This document shows positions 40,520 to 50,980 of a stretch of DNA of 64,000 nt, piece after piece. A model generated the notes under the pieces. The model was not told the DNA's origin. It made no database searches and was given only the letters and a program-made list of their open reading frames with translations. Position numbers and translations under genes: made by a program. The stretch is taken from the NCBI GenBank assembly GCA_964521105.1, contig CAZFPO010000004.1, positions 1 to 64,000 of the forward strand, given 5' to 3'. Source of the DNA: JAQUGA01 sp964521105 (GTDB taxonomy: Bacteria; Bacteroidota; Bacteroidia; Bacteroidales; WCHB1-69). Each line of letters starts with the position of its first letter. Within the stretch, counting starts at the first letter, position 1.

Positions 40520-41512
40520 ATGGCTAATTCAAATTTCATAGATTACGTTAAAATTTATTTCCGTTCGGGAAAAGGTGGTGGTGGTTCTGCTCATTTAGCT
40601 CGTTATGCTGGCGAACCAAAAGCAGGTCCCGACGGCGGTGATGGCGGACGTGGAGGACATATTATTTTGAGAGGAAATTCTCAATTATGGACACTTTTAC
40701 ATCTAAAATACACTAAACACGTTATTGCCGAAGATGGCAAAAATGGTTCAAAACAACAAAGTTTTGGCGCTGATGGTAAAGATCAATATATAAACGTTCC
40801 TGTTGGAATTATTGTTCGTGATGCCGAAACTGGAGAAATAGAAGCCGAAATTATGGAAGATGGGCAAGAAGTTATTTTGTTAAAAGGTGGTCGTGGCGGT
40901 TTAGGCAATACACACTTCAAAAATTCAGTTCGTCAAACTCCACGTTTTGCACAACCGGGTGAACCCGCCATTGAAGGTTGGAAAATTATTGAATTGAAAC
41001 TTTTAGCAGATGTTGGTCTGGTTGGTTTTCCTAATGCTGGAAAATCAACATTAATTTCAGTTATTTCAAATGCAAAACCAAAAATTGCCGATTACCCCTT
41101 CACAACCATTATCCCAAATTTAGCAATGGTTGGCTATCGCGACCATCGAAGTTTTGTAATTGCAGATATTCCAGGAATTATTGAAGGTGCTAGTCAGGGA
41201 AAAGGATTAGGCTTACGTTTTTTACGCCATATCGAACGAAATTCTTTACTTCTTTTTATGATTCCTGCCAACTCAGATTCAATCAAAAAAGAATACAAAA
41301 TACTATTGAACGAACTAAAAGTTTATAACCCAGAGTTACTTGACAAACAACGTATTTTAGCTATAACCAAAATTGACTTACTTACTGAAACCGAACTTAA
41401 AACCATTAAGAAAAAAACACCAACTGAATTGCAGGTAGTTTATATATCTTCGCATACTGAAAAAGGATTGATGGAATTAAAAGATGCAATTTGGGCAGCA
41501 TTAAATAAATAA
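40520..41512 (+). CDS. obgE: GTPase ObgE/CgtA
   Basis: 330 residues. A glycine-rich Obg domain (about 1-160; [23 protein letters not shown]) is followed by a GTPase domain with GFPNAGKST (G1), DIPGI (G3) and TKID (G4). There is no C-terminal OCT domain, which is normal outside Firmicutes. It acts in 50S ribosome assembly and stringent response. It is first in a likely operon with the PAP2 and OstA-like genes. Confidence 0.96.
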   Translation: MANSNFIDYVKIYFRSGKGGGGSAHLARYAGEPKAGPDGGDGGRGGHIILRGNSQLWTLLHLKYTKHVIAEDGKNGSKQQSFGADGKDQYINVPVGIIVRDAETGEIEAEIMEDGQEVILLKGGRGGLGNTHFKNSVRQTPRFAQPGEPAIEGWKIIELKLLADVGLVGFPNAGKSTLISVISNAKPKIADYPFTTIIPNLAMVGYRDHRSFVIADIPGIIEGASQGKGLGLRFLRHIERNSLLLFMIPANSDSIKKEYKILLNELKVYNPELLDKQRILAITKIDLLTETELKTIKKKTPTELQVVYISSHTEKGLMELKDAIWAALNK

Positions 41513-41520
41513 TTTAATCG

Positions 41521-42120
41521 ATGATAAATTTCCTCGAAAAAATAGATTTACAATTACTACTTTTAATAAATGGAGCTCACTCTCCCCTATTTGATTCGTT
41601 GATGTGGTGGCTTTCGTTAAGTACTATATGGATTCCACTTTATTGCTTTTTATTGTTTATACTTTTCAAAAAATACCAAAACCAATTTTGGAAAATCATT
41701 GTAATTATTATTATAAGTGTTACATTAACCGATGGAATTAGTTCAGGTATTATTAAACCTTCCGTTAAACGATACCGACCTAGTCATAATTTAGAAATTA
41801 AAGAGAAACTATATCTTCACCAATATTCCAATGGCACATTTTATAAAGGTGGCACTTATGGGTTTGTTTCTTCTCATGCTGCAAACAGTTTTGGTATTGC
41901 AACATTAATAATTCTTTTATTAGGTCGTTTTTCAAAACAATATTATTGGTTAATTTTATGGGCAATCGCGATTTCATATAGCAGAATTTATTTAGGCGTT
42001 CATTATCCATCTGATATTGTAGGTGGTTTTCTTGTAGGAATTTCTTCGACTTTTATCGCATTTTATTTTGCTAAAAAATTATTAAAATTCAACGTTAATT
42101 TAGATACTTACAAAAGATGA
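41521..42120 (+). CDS. PAP2 family membrane phosphatase
   Basis: 199 residues with five or six membrane segments. The three PAP2 motifs are visible: K-x6-RP in KPSVKRYRP, SSHAAN (the PSGH motif, with Ser for Pro), and SRIYLGVHYPSD (SRxxxxxHxxxD). It is likely an undecaprenyl-diphosphate or phospholipid phosphatase at the inner membrane. It starts 8 bp after obgE and overlaps the next gene by 4 bp. Confidence 0.88.
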   Translation: MINFLEKIDLQLLLLINGAHSPLFDSLMWWLSLSTIWIPLYCFLLFILFKKYQNQFWKIIVIIIISVTLTDGISSGIIKPSVKRYRPSHNLEIKEKLYLHQYSNGTFYKGGTYGFVSSHAANSFGIATLIILLLGRFSKQYYWLILWAIAISYSRIYLGVHYPSDIVGGFLVGISSTFIAFYFAKKLLKFNVNLDTYKR

Positions 42121-43679
42121 GAAAAAATAGCAACCTATTTCTTTTATTGTTTTTTATTTATCTAAGTATGGGTAGTTTAATGAGTCAAACTCAAATTCAA
42201 TTGATTAAAGCAAAAACGCTCGAATACGACGAAAATATAAAAAAAGACGTAAAACGAATTATTGGAGATGTTGTTTTTGAACATGATGGAGCCATTTTAT
42301 ACTGCGACAGTGCCTGGTTATACGATAAAACAAACAGTGTAGATGCCTTTGGTAAAATATTAATTCAAGTTAATGATACTGTTAGTATTACAGGCGAATT
42401 CATTAACTATTATGGGGATACAAAAATTGCAAATATTGAACGTAATGTTATCATGAAGGATAATAATTCAACGTTAACTTCTAATAAAATACTTTTTGAT
42501 AGAAATACTAATTTAGCATATTATTACACTGGTGGCGAACTTAAAGATGCTGAAAACAAACTGACATCTAAAATTGGGACGTATAATACTCAAACAAAAA
42601 TTGTTTATTTTAAAAAAGATGTAGTTTTAGTTAACCCACGCTTTAAACTCGAATGCGACACCTTAATTTTTGATTTAAACACCGAAATAGCATATTTTCC
42701 ATCAAAAACAGTTGGAACTTCCAACGAAAACTACATGTACTGCGAAGATGGTTGGTACGAAACCCGAACTGATATTACAATGCTTAAAATTAATGCATAC
42801 TTAAACAATAAAAAACAAACGATTAAAGGTGATAGTATCTATTTTGAACAACTTACAAAATTCGGTTTAGCTTGGTCAAATGTAACGTTATTCGACAGCA
42901 TTCAAAATATAATTCTATCTGGAAATTTTTGTAAATTAAATAATAAAGATGGATACTCATTTGTAACTGACAAGGCATTAGCTCAAATGATAGACTACAG
43001 AGATACGTTGTATTTACATGCGGATACCATTAAAATGACTTTTGACACCTCTCAAACTGCCCGATTTATTTTTGCATACAATAATTGCTTTATCTACCGG
43101 AGCGACTTACAAGGATATACTGACTCATTAACCTATTCTGTAGCCGATTCTATTATATTTATGAATAGAAATCCTATTATTTGGGCAGAAGAAAATCAAT
43201 TAAAAGCCGATACGGTAACTATTTTTATGAAAAATCAGCAATTTGATAAAATTTTCATGAATGGTTTTGCTTTTATTTCAAATAAAATCGATGATGTCAG
43301 ATTCAACCAAATTAAAGGCAAAAACATGGTTGGATATTTTCAGAATAACGAGTTATATAAAATTGATGTAGAAGGAAATGCAGAAAGCTTATACTTTATT
43401 GAAGAAAATAATAAGCAGTTAATTGGAGTAAATAAAACCGAATCGTCATTTATGACACTGTTGCTTGAACACAACGATTTTTCTACCATTACAGTATCCG
43501 GATCACCAAAGGCAATAATGTATCCATGGGAAAAAATGACTACCGAAGAGAAGCTTTTAAAAAATTTTATTTGGCTAAGTGATTTTAGACCAAACTCTTA
43601 TTTAGAACTTTTTATTTTACACGATAAATTATCAAGTGGAAAAATTTCGCTTATTAAAGATAAAAAACGAAATAAGTAG
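42117..43679 (+). CDS. OstA/LptA-like envelope protein
   Basis: 520 residues with a signal peptide (to about residue 24). The N-terminal half contains OstA-like beta-jelly-roll repeats (AKTLEYDENIKKDVKRIIGDV, GAILYCDSAWLYD, TLTSNKILFDRNTNLAYYYTGG), similar to Bacteroidota proteins annotated as LptA/OstA. It is probably periplasmic and involved in lipopolysaccharide transport, though longer than LptA and with a C-terminal part I do not recognise. Its ATGA overlap with the PAP2 gene implies co-translation. Converges on the YiiX-like gene; one base separates the stops. Confidence 0.75.
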   Translation: MRKNSNLFLLLFFIYLSMGSLMSQTQIQLIKAKTLEYDENIKKDVKRIIGDVVFEHDGAILYCDSAWLYDKTNSVDAFGKILIQVNDTVSITGEFINYYGDTKIANIERNVIMKDNNSTLTSNKILFDRNTNLAYYYTGGELKDAENKLTSKIGTYNTQTKIVYFKKDVVLVNPRFKLECDTLIFDLNTEIAYFPSKTVGTSNENYMYCEDGWYETRTDITMLKINAYLNNKKQTIKGDSIYFEQLTKFGLAWSNVTLFDSIQNIILSGNFCKLNNKDGYSFVTDKALAQMIDYRDTLYLHADTIKMTFDTSQTARFIFAYNNCFIYRSDLQGYTDSLTYSVADSIIFMNRNPIIWAEENQLKADTVTIFMKNQQFDKIFMNGFAFISNKIDDVRFNQIKGKNMVGYFQNNELYKIDVEGNAESLYFIEENNKQLIGVNKTESSFMTLLLEHNDFSTITVSGSPKAIMYPWEKMTTEEKLLKNFIWLSDFRPNSYLELFILHDKLSSGKISLIKDKKRNK

Positions 43680-43680
43680 C

Positions 43681-44337
43681 TTATAAATCTTTTTTTTGGT
43701 GATTTAAAATAACTTTAAAATGTGGTGAATCCCAAAAAACGGAGAATTTATTGGCATTTAATTGATCGGGTTGATCAATATTAAGAATATCCTTGTGATA
43801 TTCATCTTTTAAAACTTTCCAAATTAACTCTGTACAAAAGAATTTTGTTGAATCTTTAACGTCAAAATCACTATCGAAAGGAATCTGTTGATGAAGGTAA
43901 TAATTTGCTCTTTCGCTAATGGCACTATTTGATTTTCCGTCATTCGATATAAAACGAACAACAATGACTGTGTTTGGTTGACTTTCTTGAATAAATTTAT
44001 TGATTTCGCAAGTTTGAACACCATCCACATCTGACAAGGAACTTGAAACCGAATGAATAATAACAATACTATCCGGATTTGGACGTCGAACAATTGCACA
44101 ATGCGAAATTCGATATTCTTCGCTTAATGTTTTGGAAATAGATTCGCTAACAATACCAAAGCCCTGTCTTAAAATAATGTCTCCATCTTGCAAGGAGTCC
44201 ATTTCGGCTTTGGATAAGCGATATTTATTATGCAATTGTTCCTGTTCACTCTTATATTCATAAGCGAACAGGAACAATGTAATTAGTACTAATGTTGATA
44301 CAATAAATAAAGAAATTTTAATAAGCTTCTTTTTCAC
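43681..44337 (-). CDS. YiiX/YebB-like cysteine hydrolase (NlpC/P60-like, permuted)
   Basis: 218 residues with one N-terminal membrane or signal segment (about 5-27). The permuted papain-like fold is indicated by LQDGDIILRQG, SHCAIV (catalytic His region) and FFCTELIWKVL (catalytic Cys). Family members act on amide or ester bonds in cell wall or lipids; the substrate is unknown. It lies 20 bp downstream of the DUF4878 lipoprotein gene on the same strand. Confidence 0.75.
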   Translation of the reverse strand: MKKKLIKISLFIVSTLVLITLFLFAYEYKSEQEQLHNKYRLSKAEMDSLQDGDIILRQGFGIVSESISKTLSEEYRISHCAIVRRPNPDSIVIIHSVSSSLSDVDGVQTCEINKFIQESQPNTVIVVRFISNDGKSNSAISERANYYLHQQIPFDSDFDVKDSTKFFCTELIWKVLKDEYHKDILNIDQPDQLNANKFSVFWDSPHFKVILNHQKKDL

Positions 44338-44357
44338 TGTATCTTAATAGTATAGAA

Positions 44358-44822
44358 TTATTTTGCAGGTGCAGTTTCTGTTTCAGTTGCAGGTGCTGTT
44401 TCTGTAGTAGGTTCTTCAGTTACTGCTGGTTCTTCTGCTGGTTGTTCTTTCTTTTGTTCAACTAACCATTTGTCGTTTTGTTTAACAAGATTCAACGTTT
44501 CAGCTTCTTCTTTGTCACCAGTTTTTACTTTACAGTTACATACAGCTTTGTCGTCTTTAACTTCACATTTCATGTCTTTAATTTCAACTTTTTGTTCAGC
44601 TGCTTTTTTAGCTTCGTCACCTGCCATACCTGACATTTGAGCTAAGAAATCGATAGTACCTTTTGATTCTTCAGTTACTAATTCTTTTGCTTTGTCAAAT
44701 TCCATTTTTGCAATGTGAGTTAAATAGGCTTCTGCTACAGCTTCTGGAGTGTTTGATTTTTTGCAAGAGTTGAAAGATACAACTGCTACGAAAACTAATA
44801 CTAAACTTAATACTTTTTTCAT
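44358..44822 (-). CDS. DUF4878-type lipoprotein
   Basis: 154 residues with a lipoprotein signal and lipobox FNSC (Cys20). The DUF4878 region follows (TPEAVAEAYLTHIAKMEFDKAKELV, then a beta sandwich). The last ~30 residues are a Pro/Glu/Thr/Ala-rich repetitive tail. It is probably anchored in the outer or inner membrane; function unknown. Confidence 0.75.
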   Translation of the reverse strand: MKKVLSLVLVFVAVVSFNSCKKSNTPEAVAEAYLTHIAKMEFDKAKELVTEESKGTIDFLAQMSGMAGDEAKKAAEQKVEIKDMKCEVKDDKAVCNCKVKTGDKEEAETLNLVKQNDKWLVEQKKEQPAEEPAVTEEPTTETAPATETETAPAK

Positions 44823-44941
44823 TTTTTTTTGTTTTAATTGATAATAGTTTAATTACTTTCCAATTGCAAATATCTATAAAAAAATCGAATATGCAAAGAA
44901 ATTTTGCTTTTTTTGTTTAAAAATTATCAACATTATTAACA

Positions 44942-45574
44942 ATGAACATACTCGACAATCTTAAAGCATTGATTATTAAACTAAACCAAAACAATAATTA
45001 TCATCCACATAATGAATTTAATCCTTTATTAAATAGGAATACACTCGAAAACAACTTAATGAATGATTCAAAACCAATTAATAGCGCTGTGGTTTTAATA
45101 TTATTTAATAAAAATTCTACTACTTATTCCATTTTGATTAAACGATCAAATTACGAGGGTAAGCATAGCGGACAAATTGCACTGCCAGGTGGAAAATATG
45201 AAAACTCCGACCATAACACAAAAAACACTGCTATTAGAGAAGTTTATGAAGAATTAGGAATTAATATTTTGGAAAATCAAATAATTGGTGAATTAAACAG
45301 CATTTACATACCAATTAGCAATTTTAACGTTTTTCCTTATGTTGCATTTATTGATGAACCAACTATTACTATTAATAAGTTTGAGGTTGAAGAATGTATA
45401 ATTTATCCTATCTCCGATTTAATTAACCCTAAGTCTATAACTAATATTAACCTGAAAATTAATAATGACACTATAAAAGCTCCAGCATTTAAAATAAAAA
45501 ATCATGAAGTTTGGGGTGCAACCTCCATGATTTTAAATGACTTTAAATATCGAATTATTGATTCGATAACGTAA
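44942..45574 (+). CDS. Nudix hydrolase, CoA pyrophosphatase type
   Basis: 210 residues. The UPF0035 extension HSGQIALPGGKYENSD and the Nudix box core REVYEELGI are both present; together they mark the coenzyme A pyrophosphatase (NudL/PCD1) group. It would hydrolyse CoA or acyl-CoA to 4'-phosphopantetheine and 3',5'-ADP. It stands alone, divergent from the lipoprotein gene. Confidence 0.85.
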   Translation: MNILDNLKALIIKLNQNNNYHPHNEFNPLLNRNTLENNLMNDSKPINSAVVLILFNKNSTTYSILIKRSNYEGKHSGQIALPGGKYENSDHNTKNTAIREVYEELGINILENQIIGELNSIYIPISNFNVFPYVAFIDEPTITINKFEVEECIIYPISDLINPKSITNINLKINNDTIKAPAFKIKNHEVWGATSMILNDFKYRIIDSIT

Positions 45575-45585
45575 GTTTTTTTTAA

Positions 45586-45753
45586 TTAATTTACTAATAC
45601 ATCAAATTCTCCAATTAATGATGATTTTTTTACACTTAGTGCCGAAGCATAACCTAAAACAAACATCAATTTAAATTTCGACACTTTCATTTTTCGATAA
45701 TCAATGTACGCTGATTTTTTTTCGGATTTTAAAGAAGGATAAAATTCACTCAT
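45586..45753 (-). CDS. Possible small basic protein (55 aa)
   Basis: A 55-codon ORF starting MSEFYPSLKSEKKSAYIDYR, with a basic N-terminal half and a hydrophobic stretch (FKLMFVLGYASALSV), ending FDVLVN. No homologue is recognised. It sits 132 bp downstream of the sigma-factor gene on the same strand, beyond a terminator-like hairpin at 45826-45858, so it would need its own promoter. It fills most of the 311-bp gap between the Nudix and sigma genes. It may be chance. Confidence 0.35.
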   Translation of the reverse strand: MSEFYPSLKSEKKSAYIDYRKMKVSKFKLMFVLGYASALSVKKSSLIGEFDVLVN

Positions 45754-45825
45754 AGGCAATTTTTATTAATTTTTATGTTATGATTTTTAAACGCACTTTA
45801 GTTTCTTTTATTGTATTGTAGACGT

Positions 45826-45858
45826 AAAAAAAGTTGAACGTTAATTTTCAACTTTTTT
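45826..45858 (-). terminator. Terminator of the sigma-factor gene
   Basis: AAAAAGTTGAA and TTCAACTTTTT form a stem around a short loop (CGTTAATT), with A and T runs on the outside, 28 bp beyond the sigma stop on the minus strand. Confidence 0.7.
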
Positions 45859-45885
45859 TTTAATCTTATAACTAATAAATTGTAC

Positions 45886-46470
45886 TTAGAAATTTAAAAC
45901 AATCTCTTTTTCATTTATAATCTTTCGTAAGTTAATTAATGCATACCTCATTCTTCCAAGTGCTGTATTTATGCTTACATTAGTTTGTTCGGCAATATCT
46001 TTAAAACTCATATCCTGAAAATGCCTCATATACATAACTTCGCGTTGCTCTTCGGGTAGAAATTGCAATAAATTTTTAACGTCGGTGTGAATTTGATTCA
46101 TTATTATTTTATCCTCAATTGAAAGCTCTTGACCGTAAATAACATCAAAAATATCAAAATCGTCATCGCTTTCAACGATAGGCATACGATTATTTCTTCT
46201 AAAATAATCTATGCTTAAATTGTGAGCAATCCGCAATATCCATTGAATAAACTTACCCTCTTCGTTATACTTTCCAGATTTTACGGTGTGAATAACTTTT
46301 AAAAAGGTATCTTGATAAATATCGTCTGCAATATCACGATTATTTACTATCATCATAATATAGCCAAAAACTTTTTTGCTATAACGATTAATTAATACTT
46401 CAATTGAGTGATTATTCCCTTTAATATACTCTTGTATTAATTGATTATCGGTTATCTCATGATTTTTCAT
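45886..46470 (-). CDS. ECF-type RNA polymerase sigma factor
   Basis: 194 residues from the ATG at 46470. Region 2 has ADDIYQDTFLKVIHT and RIAHNLSIDYFRR; region 4 has LPEEQREVMYMRHF and SFKDIAEQTNVSINTALGRMRYAL. The frame is open for 28 more codons upstream, but an AAAGGAG site (plus 46477-46483) lies 6 bp before the chosen ATG, and the conserved part starts there. No anti-sigma gene follows. Targets are unknown. The promoter appears to overlap that of uvrA. Confidence 0.9.
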   Translation of the reverse strand: MKNHEITDNQLIQEYIKGNNHSIEVLINRYSKKVFGYIMMIVNNRDIADDIYQDTFLKVIHTVKSGKYNEEGKFIQWILRIAHNLSIDYFRRNNRMPIVESDDDFDIFDVIYGQELSIEDKIIMNQIHTDVKNLLQFLPEEQREVMYMRHFQDMSFKDIAEQTNVSINTALGRMRYALINLRKIINEKEIVLNF

Positions 46471-46551
46471 GACATGCTCCTTTCTTTTTAGTTTATTTGA
46501 AAAGAGTAGAAATTTTACCGATAATCCTCCTTTGTTAGTTGTTATTAAATG

Positions 46552-46582
46552 CAAAAATACAACAATTTTTAAGATTTGTCAA
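46552..46582 (-). promoter_or_regulatory. Candidate promoter of the sigma-factor gene
   Basis: On the minus strand TTGAC (plus 46578-46582) is followed after 20 bp by TATTTTTG (plus 46552-46559) and C. This is a good match to the Bacteroidota TTG-N19-TAnnTTTG promoter. The sigma start is about 80 bp downstream. Its -33 box abuts the -33 box of the divergent uvrA promoter. Confidence 0.5.
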
Positions 46583-46602
46583 GTATTTATTGTGTATTTT
46601 TG
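46575..46602 (+). promoter_or_regulatory. Candidate promoter of uvrA
   Basis: TTTG (46575-46578) and TATTTTTG (46595-46602) resemble the -33 and -7 boxes, with a short spacing of 16 bp. The uvrA ATG is 38 bp downstream. It overlaps the divergent sigma-factor promoter. Confidence 0.4.
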
Positions 46603-46640
46603 TACCCCAATCAATACCACTTACATCTATATTGCTGATT

Positions 46641-49457
46641 ATGAGCGAAATAATTTTAAAAAAAAATAATTTTATTTTTATAAAAGGTGCACGCGTTAAC
46701 AATTTAAAAAACATTTGTGTTAATATTCCTATAAATAAATTCGTAGTTATTACTGGATTATCTGGTTCTGGGAAATCTTCTTTAGCTTTTGACACACTTT
46801 ATGCCGAAGGTCAACGAAGATATGTTGAAAGTTTAAGTTCTTATGCACGACAGTTTTTAGATAGAATTGCAAAACCTAATGTTGAGCAAATAAATGGCAT
46901 TCCACCTGCTATTGCGATACAGCAAAAAACAAATACTCGTAATCCTCGTTCTACGGTTGGAACTTCTTCTGAAATTTATGAATATCTTAAATTATTATAC
47001 GCTCGAGTTGGAAAAACCTACTCTCCTATTTCAAATAACATTGTAAAACGACACACCATTGAAGATGTAATTAATTTTTTAAATGAACAAAATCCACATT
47101 CTACAATTTTTATTTATTCAAATATAAATCCAAAACAAAACAGAAATATTACTGAGGAACTAAAAGTATTGCTTCAAACCGGTTACAGCAGGGTTTTATA
47201 TAAAAGTGAAGTGATTAAAATTGACCAAGTATTGTCGTCTTCTTTCGATATTAAAAAAAACGATATAAAACTCTTGATTGACAGAATTAGACTTGATTCT
47301 GAGCAAAATGGAAGTAATAGAATTACAGACTCGATTGAAACAGCATTTTTTGAAGGTAACGGTAGTTGTTTTATAAAAGTAATAGAAGACAATTCTGATA
47401 AAATTATTGATATTGGGTTTAATAATCGATTCGAGATAGATGGAATTTCATTTGAAGAACCTAGTGTAAATTTATTTAGTTTCAATAATCCTTATGGAGC
47501 TTGCAAAACTTGTGAAGGATTTGGAAGCACAATTGGGATAGATGAAGACTTAGTTTTTCCAGATAAAACAAAATCGGTATTTGATGATGCTATTTCATGT
47601 TGGAAATTTGATAGCACCAAAGAATGGAAAGATAAACTTTTAAAAACAGCCTATCAATTTAATTTCCCCATTCATCGCTCAATCGAAAATTTAAGTCCAG
47701 AGGAATACAAGTTATTATGGACTGGTAACTCATTTTTTTATGGAATAAACAAATTTTTCGAGCACCTCGAAGAGCATAATTACAAGATTCAAAATCGAGT
47801 TTTTATTTCCCGATTTCGTGGTAAAACTGTTTGTCCTGAATGTAAGGGAAGCAGACTTAGGTCGGATGCACAATTTGTAAAAATAAAAGGCAAATCAATT
47901 ACCGACATCGTATTAATGTCGATAAATGATTGTTTGCATTTTTTTGAAAATGTTGAATTTATTGAAGAATACGATAGAAAAGTTTCAGAACGATTAATTA
48001 TTGAAATAACGAATCGACTAAAGCTGATTAATGATATTGGGTTGGGATATTTAACGTTGAATCGATTATCAAATACACTATCGGGTGGAGAAACACAACG
48101 CTTAAATATTGCCGCAGCAATTGGAAGCAGTTTAGTAGGATCTATGTACATATTAGACGAGCCTAGTGTTGGATTACACCCTCGTGACACACAAAAATTA
48201 ATTAAAATTTTAAAACGACTTCGCGATATCGGAAATAGTGTAATCGTGGTTGAACATGATGAAGATATTATTAAAGAAGCCGACCATATTATTGATATTG
48301 GTCCAGATGCTGGAAGGCTTGGCGGAAATATTGTTTATGAAGGTAATTTTTCCAATTTAATCAAATCGGAAACTCACACTGCCTTGTATCTTAGTGGTCG
48401 CAAAATCATTCCAATTCCAAAATCGAGGAGAAAATGGAAAAATTTTATTACTATTAATGGTGCACGTGAAAATAATTTAAAAAACATTACCGTTAAAATT
48501 CCTTTAAATTGCATTACAGTTTTTACTGGAGTAAGTGGTTCAGGTAAAACCACACTAGTTAAAAAAACTTTATTCATAGGACTAAAACGAATAAAAGGAG
48601 GAATTGCCGAAAAAGCAGGAAAGCATTCTGATATTTCGGGAGATATTAATGAAATAAAAAATATTGAACTTGTAGATCAAAATCCCATTGGTCGTTCATC
48701 TCGTTCCAATCCAGCTACATTTATTAAAGCATTTGATGATATTAGAGAGTTTTTTTCTGATATTCCAACTGCAAAAGTTAGAGGTTATAAACCTGGTTAT
48801 TTTTCGTTTAACGTTGCTGGAGGAAGATGCGATGAATGTGAAGGTGAAGGAGTTGTTAGAATTGAAATGCAATTTATGTCTGATGTAGAATTAGTTTGTG
48901 ATAGTTGCAAAGGTAAACGATATAAAGATGATGTGTTAGAAATTAAATATAATGATTGTTCTATATCGGACATACTTGATATGACGGTTAACCATGCCAT
49001 AGAGTTTTTTAAACAAGCAAAACAAACAAGTGCAACTAAACGAATAATTGACAAACTGATTCCTTTACAAAATGTTGGACTTGGATATTTAAAAATGGGG
49101 CAATCTTCAAGCTCTTTATCAGGTGGAGAAGCCCAACGATTAAAACTTGCTTCCTTTTTAACAAAAGGTTCAAACTCACTCCCTACCCTTTTTATTTTAG
49201 ATGAACCCACAACTGGACTTCATATTCATGATATTTCTAAATTAAGTTATGCGTTTGATTTATTAATTGAACAAGGACATAGTATTGTCATAGTTGAGCA
49301 TAACCAAGAAGTTATAAAATGTGCCGATTGGGTGATTGATTTAGGACCAGAGGGAGGAGAAAAAGGTGGAAATATTGTATTTGAAGGTACTCCTGAAGAA
49401 TTAATCAATGTCAAAGAGTCGCATACAGGCAAACACTTATTATCCAAGTTTCAATAA
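46641..49457 (+). CDS. uvrA: UvrABC system protein A
   Basis: 938 residues from the ATG at 46641 (MSEIILKK); the frame extends 34 codons upstream, but homology starts here. There are two ABC ATPase halves ([10 protein letters not shown] and [19 protein letters not shown] and LSGGEAQRL) with zinc-binding CxxC pairs ([32 protein letters not shown]). It recognises DNA lesions in nucleotide excision repair with UvrB. Length and motifs are those of standard UvrA. Confidence 0.96.
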   Translation: MSEIILKKNNFIFIKGARVNNLKNICVNIPINKFVVITGLSGSGKSSLAFDTLYAEGQRRYVESLSSYARQFLDRIAKPNVEQINGIPPAIAIQQKTNTRNPRSTVGTSSEIYEYLKLLYARVGKTYSPISNNIVKRHTIEDVINFLNEQNPHSTIFIYSNINPKQNRNITEELKVLLQTGYSRVLYKSEVIKIDQVLSSSFDIKKNDIKLLIDRIRLDSEQNGSNRITDSIETAFFEGNGSCFIKVIEDNSDKIIDIGFNNRFEIDGISFEEPSVNLFSFNNPYGACKTCEGFGSTIGIDEDLVFPDKTKSVFDDAISCWKFDSTKEWKDKLLKTAYQFNFPIHRSIENLSPEEYKLLWTGNSFFYGINKFFEHLEEHNYKIQNRVFISRFRGKTVCPECKGSRLRSDAQFVKIKGKSITDIVLMSINDCLHFFENVEFIEEYDRKVSERLIIEITNRLKLINDIGLGYLTLNRLSNTLSGGETQRLNIAAAIGSSLVGSMYILDEPSVGLHPRDTQKLIKILKRLRDIGNSVIVVEHDEDIIKEADHIIDIGPDAGRLGGNIVYEGNFSNLIKSETHTALYLSGRKIIPIPKSRRKWKNFITINGARENNLKNITVKIPLNCITVFTGVSGSGKTTLVKKTLFIGLKRIKGGIAEKAGKHSDISGDINEIKNIELVDQNPIGRSSRSNPATFIKAFDDIREFFSDIPTAKVRGYKPGYFSFNVAGGRCDECEGEGVVRIEMQFMSDVELVCDSCKGKRYKDDVLEIKYNDCSISDILDMTVNHAIEFFKQAKQTSATKRIIDKLIPLQNVGLGYLKMGQSSSSLSGGEAQRLKLASFLTKGSNSLPTLFILDEPTTGLHIHDISKLSYAFDLLIEQGHSIVIVEHNQEVIKCADWVIDLGPEGGEKGGNIVFEGTPEELINVKESHTGKHLLSKFQ

Positions 49458-49458
49458 A

Positions 49459-49489
49459 AAAAGTGCCTAAATTATTTAGGCACTTTTTA
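49459..49489. terminator. Bidirectional terminator between uvrA and floA
   Basis: A long perfect stem, AAAAAGTGCCTAAA/TTTAGGCACTTTTT, around a 3-base loop lies directly after the uvrA stop. The A- and T-runs on both sides let it serve the convergent floA gene as well. Confidence 0.85.
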
Positions 49490-49523
49490 AAATCAATTGT
49501 ACACAATTACCAATCAACAGTTA

Positions 49524-50501
49524 TTACCCCTTTTTAGTTCCAGGATTTTTAACGATTGAATCTCTCATCGTTGTATCAGCCTTAATATTTTCCATTTTAT
49601 AGTAATCCATGATTCCTAAATTACCTGATCGAAATGCTTCCGCGATCGCTTTTGGAACTTCAGCTTCAGCTTCGATTACCTTTGCACGAGCTTCTTGAGC
49701 TTTTGCTAACATTTCTTGTTCAAGAGCAACAGCCATTGCTCTACGTTCTTCGGCTTTAGCCTGAGCAATATTTTTATCGGCACTTGCTTGATCCATTTGA
49801 AGAATGGCACCAATATTTTTACCCACATCAATATCTGCAATATCAATGGATAAAATCTCGAATGCTGTACCAGAATCTAATCCTTTTTGAAGTACAACTT
49901 TTGAAATGCTATCAGGGTTTTCGAGCACTTCTTTGTGTGATAAGGCAGAACCAATAGCTGAAACAATACCTTCGCCAACACGAGCTATAACAGTATCTTC
50001 ACCAGCACCACCAACTAATTGACGAATATTTGCACGAACCGTAACACGAGCTTTGGCAATTAATTGAATACCATCTTTTGCAACAGCTGCAACAGGAGGT
50101 GTGTTTATTACCTTAGGATTAACCGACATTTGGACCGCTTCAAACACATCACGACCGGCTAAGTCAATAGCAGTAGCTGATTTAAAACTTAATTCAATAT
50201 TCGCTTTGTCAGCCGAAATTAAAGCATTTACAACTCGTTGAACACGACCACCGGCAAGATAATGTGCCTCCAATTCATTTCTATTTAAAGGAACTCCTGC
50301 TTTTGTTCCAATAATTAATGAATTTACAATAACAGATGGTGGCACCTTTCTCCATCTCATTAAAATTAGTTGAACTAATGAAATTCTAACTCCCGACACA
50401 AGAGCCGAAAACCATAATCCTATTGGAACCATCCATAAGAATAGCCATAAAATTATAATAACTCCTACAGCAATAGCTGCAAACATTCCTAAATCATTCA
50501 T
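49524..50501 (-). CDS. floA: Flotillin-like protein FloA
   Basis: 325 residues with an N-terminal hydrophobic hairpin (about 5-40) followed by the FloA domain ([40 protein letters not shown]) and a helical, Ala/Glu-rich C-terminal part ([24 protein letters not shown]). FloA scaffolds functional membrane microdomains and works with NfeD proteins; nfeD is 5 bp upstream. Confidence 0.94.
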   Translation of the reverse strand: MNDLGMFAAIAVGVIIILWLFLWMVPIGLWFSALVSGVRISLVQLILMRWRKVPPSVIVNSLIIGTKAGVPLNRNELEAHYLAGGRVQRVVNALISADKANIELSFKSATAIDLAGRDVFEAVQMSVNPKVINTPPVAAVAKDGIQLIAKARVTVRANIRQLVGGAGEDTVIARVGEGIVSAIGSALSHKEVLENPDSISKVVLQKGLDSGTAFEILSIDIADIDVGKNIGAILQMDQASADKNIAQAKAEERRAMAVALEQEMLAKAQEARAKVIEAEAEVPKAIAEAFRSGNLGIMDYYKMENIKADTTMRDSIVKNPGTKKG

Positions 50502-50506
50502 ATTGG

Positions 50507-50974
50507 TTAATTTTTGGGTTTAACAATTATTTTATTTTTATTAATTTTAATAACAACTATTTCGGTATTGGGGTCAACAAACAAGCCCTGAGTGTCAACT
50601 TCAAAAATTTCATCATTTAGTCGAGCTTTTCCACTTGGTGCAAGTCGTGATATTGTAATTCCTTCGGTTCCAATTTCAACTTTATGTTCGTCTATTTCAT
50701 TAACCTTAGAATCGATATTTGTATTTAACATTAACTTTCGCCAAGTTTTTGTTCGAAGCGAAATGACAATTAAAATTAATAAAAAGAGTATGGTGGATAT
50801 CAATGTAATATTGCCTGCAATCGTGCCGTATTGATAATATGCTTCATAAATTCCAAATATTAGGCTAGAAAAACCAAAAATACCAACTACACCAAAACCC
50901 GGTATAACAAATATTTCGAGAATCAAAGCTACAATTCCTATTAAAATAAAAAATACTATTATTCCCCAGCTCAT
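50507..50974 (-). CDS. NfeD family membrane protein (short form)
   Basis: 155 residues with three or four membrane segments (about 1-80), then a C-terminal OB-fold domain ([27 protein letters not shown]). The short form lacks the ClpP-like protease part. It is a partner of FloA, from whose gene it is separated by 5 bp. Confidence 0.88.
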   Translation of the reverse strand: MSWGIIVFFILIGIVALILEIFVIPGFGVVGIFGFSSLIFGIYEAYYQYGTIAGNITLISTILFLLILIVISLRTKTWRKLMLNTNIDSKVNEIDEHKVEIGTEGITISRLAPSGKARLNDEIFEVDTQGLFVDPNTEIVVIKINKNKIIVKPKN

Positions 50975-50980
50975 ATTTTT

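Noticed and set aside
46471..46554. 28-codon N-terminal extension of the sigma factor
   Set aside because: The AAAGGAG site and conserved domain fit the ATG at 46470, and the extension runs back into the promoter.
46539..46640. N-terminal extension of UvrA by 34 codons
   Set aside because: Homology and the likely promoter place the start at the ATG at 46641; the upstream part covers the promoter itself.
47789..48190. 133-codon minus-strand ORF inside uvrA
   Set aside because: It lies entirely within conserved uvrA sequence and has no motif of its own.
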